A DNA stretch of 7,439 nucleotides from Bacteriovoracaceae bacterium. Its GTDB lineage: Bacteria; Bdellovibrionota; UBA1018. Below the pieces are notes generated by a model. That model saw nothing but the letters and a program-made list of their open reading frames with translations, ran no database searches and was not told the DNA's origin. Both the position numbers and the translations under genes were made by a program. The stretch lies in NCBI GenBank assembly GCA_023250755.1, contig JAHFAC010000086.1, positions 1 through 7,439 of the forward strand. Direction: 5' to 3'. Shown here one piece after another: positions 5,422-7,439 of this stretch (within the stretch, counting starts at the first letter, position 1; each line of letters begins with the position of its first letter).

Positions 5422-6164
5422 ACCCAATGAAAAAACCACTCGCCTTGGTGACTGGCGCATCGCGTGGAATCGGGGCTGCGATTTCAAAAAGACTGGCCCA
5501 AGATGGATTTCACGTCGTGCTGAACTATGCCTCGCAAGAAGCGCGGGCAAAAGAACTCCTCCAGGAAATCGAAAGTCAGGGAGGGAGTGCAACGCTCTGT
5601 CCTTTTGATGTCTCGCAATCCACCCAGGTGGATGAAAAACTTGAATGGATTACCCAACACTTGGGCCCCCTCTCAGTCCTGGTCAACAACGCCGGAATTA
5701 CCCTGGACACCCTTCTTTTGCGCTTAAAAAACGAAGAACTCGATCGAGTCCTTTCGATTGATCTCAAAGGTGCCATTTATTGCACCCGCGCAGCCATCCG
5801 TCCGATGATGAAGGCAAAACAAGGGAGCATCATCCAAATTGCTTCGGTCATCGCCGAAATGGGGAACGCCGGCCAAAGTGCCTACGCGGCGGCAAAAGCG
5901 GGACTGATCGGCTTTAGCAAAAGCATGGCCCAGGAGCTGGCCAGTCGCCAAATCCGCGTCAACGTGATTAGCCCGGGTTTTATCCAAACAGAAATGACTC
6001 AAGTCTTGACGGATCCTCAAAAAGAAGCGATTCTGCGCAGCATCCCCCTTGGCTTTTATGGAGCTCCAGAGGACGTTGCGTCAATCGCCTCTTTTCTGGC
6101 ATCGCCTGGCAGTCGGTACATCACAGGCCAGGTCATCGGCGTCAATGGTGGGATGTACATGTGA
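5418..6164 (+). CDS. fabG: 3-oxoacyl-ACP reductase (FabG), SDR family, with Asn-to-Asp in the catalytic tetrad
   Basis: FabG reduces beta-ketoacyl-ACP with NADPH during elongation. SDR features are TGASRGIG (12-19, cofactor loop), NNAGIT (90-95), Ser143, Tyr156 and Lys160 in YAAAK, PGFIQTEMT (186-194), and a C-terminal YITGQ...VNGG (234-245). The length of 248 aa is typical. The fourth tetrad residue, Asn110 in E. coli within the NL-G segment, is Asp115 here (SIDLKG, codon GAT). This is unusual for FabG, because that Asn holds the proton-relay water. The Arg usual in the PLGRxG segment is Phe (PLGFYG). The start overlaps the fabD stop as ATGA (4 nt), with AAAGAGGT (5401-5408) 9 nt upstream. 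ATG at 5427 is a possible alternative. The position between fabD and acpP makes FabG assignment firm despite the substitution. Confidence 0.94.
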   Translation: MNPMKKPLALVTGASRGIGAAISKRLAQDGFHVVLNYASQEARAKELLQEIESQGGSATLCPFDVSQSTQVDEKLEWITQHLGPLSVLVNNAGITLDTLLLRLKNEELDRVLSIDLKGAIYCTRAAIRPMMKAKQGSIIQIASVIAEMGNAGQSAYAAAKAGLIGFSKSMAQELASRQIRVNVISPGFIQTEMTQVLTDPQKEAILRSIPLGFYGAPEDVASIASFLASPGSRYITGQVIGVNGGMYM

Positions 6165-6178
6165 ACCGTTTACCGTTT
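6165..6178 (+). repeat. Two tandem 7-bp units ACCGTTT between fabG and acpP
   Basis: ACCGTTT occurs twice in direct succession, right after the fabG stop and just before the acpP Shine-Dalgarno site. It may be a chance duplication. It could also serve as a short spacer or protein-binding repeat in the acpP leader. No function can be assigned. Confidence 0.5.
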
Positions 6179-6180
6179 GA

Positions 6181-6186
6181 AAGGAG
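6181..6186 (+). promoter_or_regulatory. Ribosome-binding site that decides the acpP start
   Basis: AAGGAG lies 3 nt before the ATG at 6190 and 6 nt before the adjacent in-frame ATG at 6193. The 6-nt spacing is near optimal and 3 nt is too short, so 6193 is preferred. That start also gives the usual ACP opening MSxSxEERV. Confidence 0.8.
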
Positions 6187-6192
6187 AGGATG

Positions 6193-6435
6193 ATGTCCGC
6201 TTCTGTGGAAGAAAGAGTTCGTAATATTATTTGTGACCAACTGGCGGTGGAGGCTGATAAAGTAATTCAGACTGCATCGTTCATCGATGATCTAGGGGCA
6301 GACAGCCTCGACATCGTCGAATTGGTCATGACGATGGAAGAAGAGTTCGACCTCGATATCCCGGACGATGACGCTGAAAAAATGAAAACTGTCGGCGACG
6401 TCGTTAAATACATCAATTCTAAAGCAACTCATTAG
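6193..6435 (+). CDS. acpP: Acyl carrier protein
   Basis: ACP carries the growing acyl chain on a 4'-phosphopantetheine arm and is the shared partner of FabD, FabH, FabG, FabF and PlsX encoded around it. The sequence is a typical 80-residue acidic ACP. The attachment site is GADSLD with Ser38 (codon 6304-6306). An acidic recognition helix follows ([13 protein letters not shown]), and the ending IPDDDAEKM...TVGDVVKYI is the standard helix III-IV region. The ATG at 6193 is chosen over 6190 because of Shine-Dalgarno spacing; using 6190 adds one Met. The stop TAG (6433-6435) is followed at once by an in-frame TGA (6436-6438), giving tandem stops. The stop lies inside a terminator-like hairpin, which suggests that part of the transcription ends here. 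ACP is usually needed in large excess over the enzymes. Confidence 0.97.
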   Translation: MSASVEERVRNIICDQLAVEADKVIQTASFIDDLGADSLDIVELVMTMEEEFDLDIPDDDAEKMKTVGDVVKYINSKATH

Positions 6436-6450
6436 TGAGTGGCCTTTTTT
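6424..6450 (+). terminator. Terminator-like hairpin with T-run after acpP (possible attenuator before fabF)
   Basis: GC-A-ACTCA (6424-6431) pairs with TGAGT-G-GC (6436-6443). This gives 7 bp with one A-G mismatch around a TTAG loop. One C follows, and then six T (6445-6450). This is the layout of an intrinsic terminator, though the stem is short and only moderately GC-rich, so read-through is expected. It overlaps the acpP stop codon and lies before fabF on the same strand, which points to partial termination or an mRNA-stabilising 3' end rather than a full stop. Confidence 0.5.
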
Positions 6451-6467
6451 AGGGGGATCAGACGCCT

Positions 6468-7439
6468 ATGCGCCGTGTAGTGATCACGGGGATTGGCGCA
6501 GTCACACCCTTGGGCTTGACCGCTCGAGAGACGTGGAAAGCTGCGCTCGAAGGCCGTTCAGGAGTCGGGCCCATCACGCTCTTTGACTCAACAGACTGCC
6601 CAGTAACCATCGCCGCCGAAGTAAAAGGATTTGATGTCACTCGTCCACTCGGGCCTTTTCGCCCCACGCCTTCGTCCCCTGAAGTGGTGATCACACAGGC
6701 GGCCTCGACAAAAGAAGCGCGAAAAGTCGGTCGCTTTGTCCACTTGGCACTTGTGGCAGGGCTTGAGGCCTATGGTGACTCCGGGCTAGATTCTGCACGA
6801 AACTTGATTTCACCCGAGCGGATGGGCACCAATATTGGCGCAGGGATGGGAGGGCTTCCTGAGATCGAAGCGGTTCATCATGATTTCTTGGCCAAAGGCT
6901 ATCGACGAATCACCCCTTTTTTTATTCCACAAGCCATTCCCAATTTGGCGGCTGGTCAATTGAGCATCCTTCTTGATCTTCAAGGATCTAACCTCTGCAA
7001 TGTGACCGCATGTGCATCGAGCGCCCATAGCATCGGTGAGTCGTTTCGTCAGATCATACGAGGAGATGCTGACGTGATCTTGGCTGGCGGCGCTGAGTCC
7101 GTCATCTGTAAGCTCGGGATTGGAGGATTCGCAGCGATGCGAGCGCTCTCGACTCGCAATGACGCTCCTGAAAAAGCGTCACGCCCCTTTGACAAAGACC
7201 GGGACGGATTTGTGATGGGCGAAGGTGCCGCGGTTTTGGTGCTCGAAGAATACGAATTCGCACGTAAACGCGGCGCACGGATTTATGCCGAGGTCGTCGG
7301 CTATGGCCTCACAGGCGATGCGTATCACCTCACCTCACCCGCGCCTCAGGGTGCCGGCGGAAGGCGAGCCATGGCACTCTCGCTTAAGGACGCGAGACTC
7401 AATCCTGAAAAAATCGGTTACATCAACGCCCACGGAACT
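6468..7439 (+). CDS. fabF: Beta-ketoacyl-ACP synthase II (FabF), 3' end cut by window edge
   Basis: FabF extends acyl-ACP by two carbons using malonyl-ACP. The 324 codons present run from ATG to the window edge with no stop. The E. coli enzyme has 413 residues, so roughly 70-90 are missing. Visible marks are the start RRVVITGIGAVTPLG, SPFF-like TPFFIPQAIPN (149-159), nucleophile Cys182 in TACASSAHSIG, SRPFDKDRDGFVMGEGAA (238-254) and His322 in NAHGT at the very end. The second active-site His lies beyond the window. An insertion of about 18 residues (roughly 58-80, Pro/Ser/Thr-rich) lies between EVKGFD and the KEARK segment. The residue three after the Cys is Ser instead of the usual Gly. The start is set by a stop at 6450-6452 and by AGGGGG (6451-6456), though its 11-nt spacing is long. 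Confidence 0.95.
   Translation, partial: MRRVVITGIGAVTPLGLTARETWKAALEGRSGVGPITLFDSTDCPVTIAAEVKGFDVTRPLGPFRPTPSSPEVVITQAASTKEARKVGRFVHLALVAGLEAYGDSGLDSARNLISPERMGTNIGAGMGGLPEIEAVHHDFLAKGYRRITPFFIPQAIPNLAAGQLSILLDLQGSNLCNVTACASSAHSIGESFRQIIRGDADVILAGGAESVICKLGIGGFAAMRALSTRNDAPEKASRPFDKDRDGFVMGEGAAVLVLEEYEFARKRGARIYAEVVGYGLTGDAYHLTSPAPQGAGGRRAMALSLKDARLNPEKIGYINAHGT

Noticed and set aside
6154..6161. ATGTACAT perfect 8-bp palindrome at the fabG end
   Set aside because: It lies in the conserved Gly-Met-Tyr-Met coding end of FabG. A short palindrome of this size is expected by chance.
1..7439. Mobile elements, CRISPR arrays, tRNA or rRNA genes
   Set aside because: I saw no repeat arrays, transposase or integrase motifs, or RNA gene signatures. 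The window is continuous housekeeping coding sequence.

Overview
The window is almost fully coding and is dominated by a classical bacterial type II fatty-acid synthesis (FAS II) and phospholipid-initiation operon on the + strand. The order is yceD (DUF177), rpmF (ribosomal protein bL32), plsX, fabH, fabD, fabG, acpP and fabF, with fabF running off the right edge. This order is widespread in bacteria. The base composition is balanced, the Shine-Dalgarno sites are clear, and the yceD-rpmF-plsX head together with an acpP-fabF tail suggests a Gram-negative bacterium, perhaps of a deltaproteobacterial or Bdellovibrionota-like lineage. That assignment is an inference with low confidence. No marker gene in the window fixes the taxonomy.

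Left edge (1-195): the 5' part of a very lysine-rich protein is read leftward from 165. It is divergent from a NagA-like N-acetylglucosamine-6-phosphate deacetylase (196-1260, GTG start). Only 30 bp separate the two start codons. This gap holds an extended -10 box for the rightward gene and the start of an inverted repeat that covers the GTG. The NagA-like protein keeps the metal and catalytic residues but lacks most of the N-terminal beta-sandwich strands, and its C-terminal motif is degenerate.

Centre (1261-6164): a 79-bp gap with a plausible promoter precedes yceD. After it the genes are packed tightly. plsX/fabH overlap by 4 nt, fabH/fabD by 7 nt and fabD/fabG by 4 nt. PlsX makes acyl-phosphate for phospholipid synthesis, FabD charges ACP with malonate, FabH starts chains, FabG reduces beta-ketoacyl-ACP, and FabF elongates. 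The window has no dehydratase (FabZ/FabA) or enoyl reductase (FabI/K/L/V), so these must be encoded elsewhere.

Right edge (6165-7439): acpP has a strong ribosome-binding site. A terminator-like hairpin with a T-run overlaps its stop codon, just before fabF, and could let ACP be made in excess of FabF.

I found no convincing undescribed system. The points most worth checking are an Asn-to-Asp change in the FabG catalytic tetrad, the shortened NagA-like enzyme with a possibly leaderless start, the acpP-fabF attenuator-like hairpin, and family-atypical insertions in FabD, FabF and YceD.
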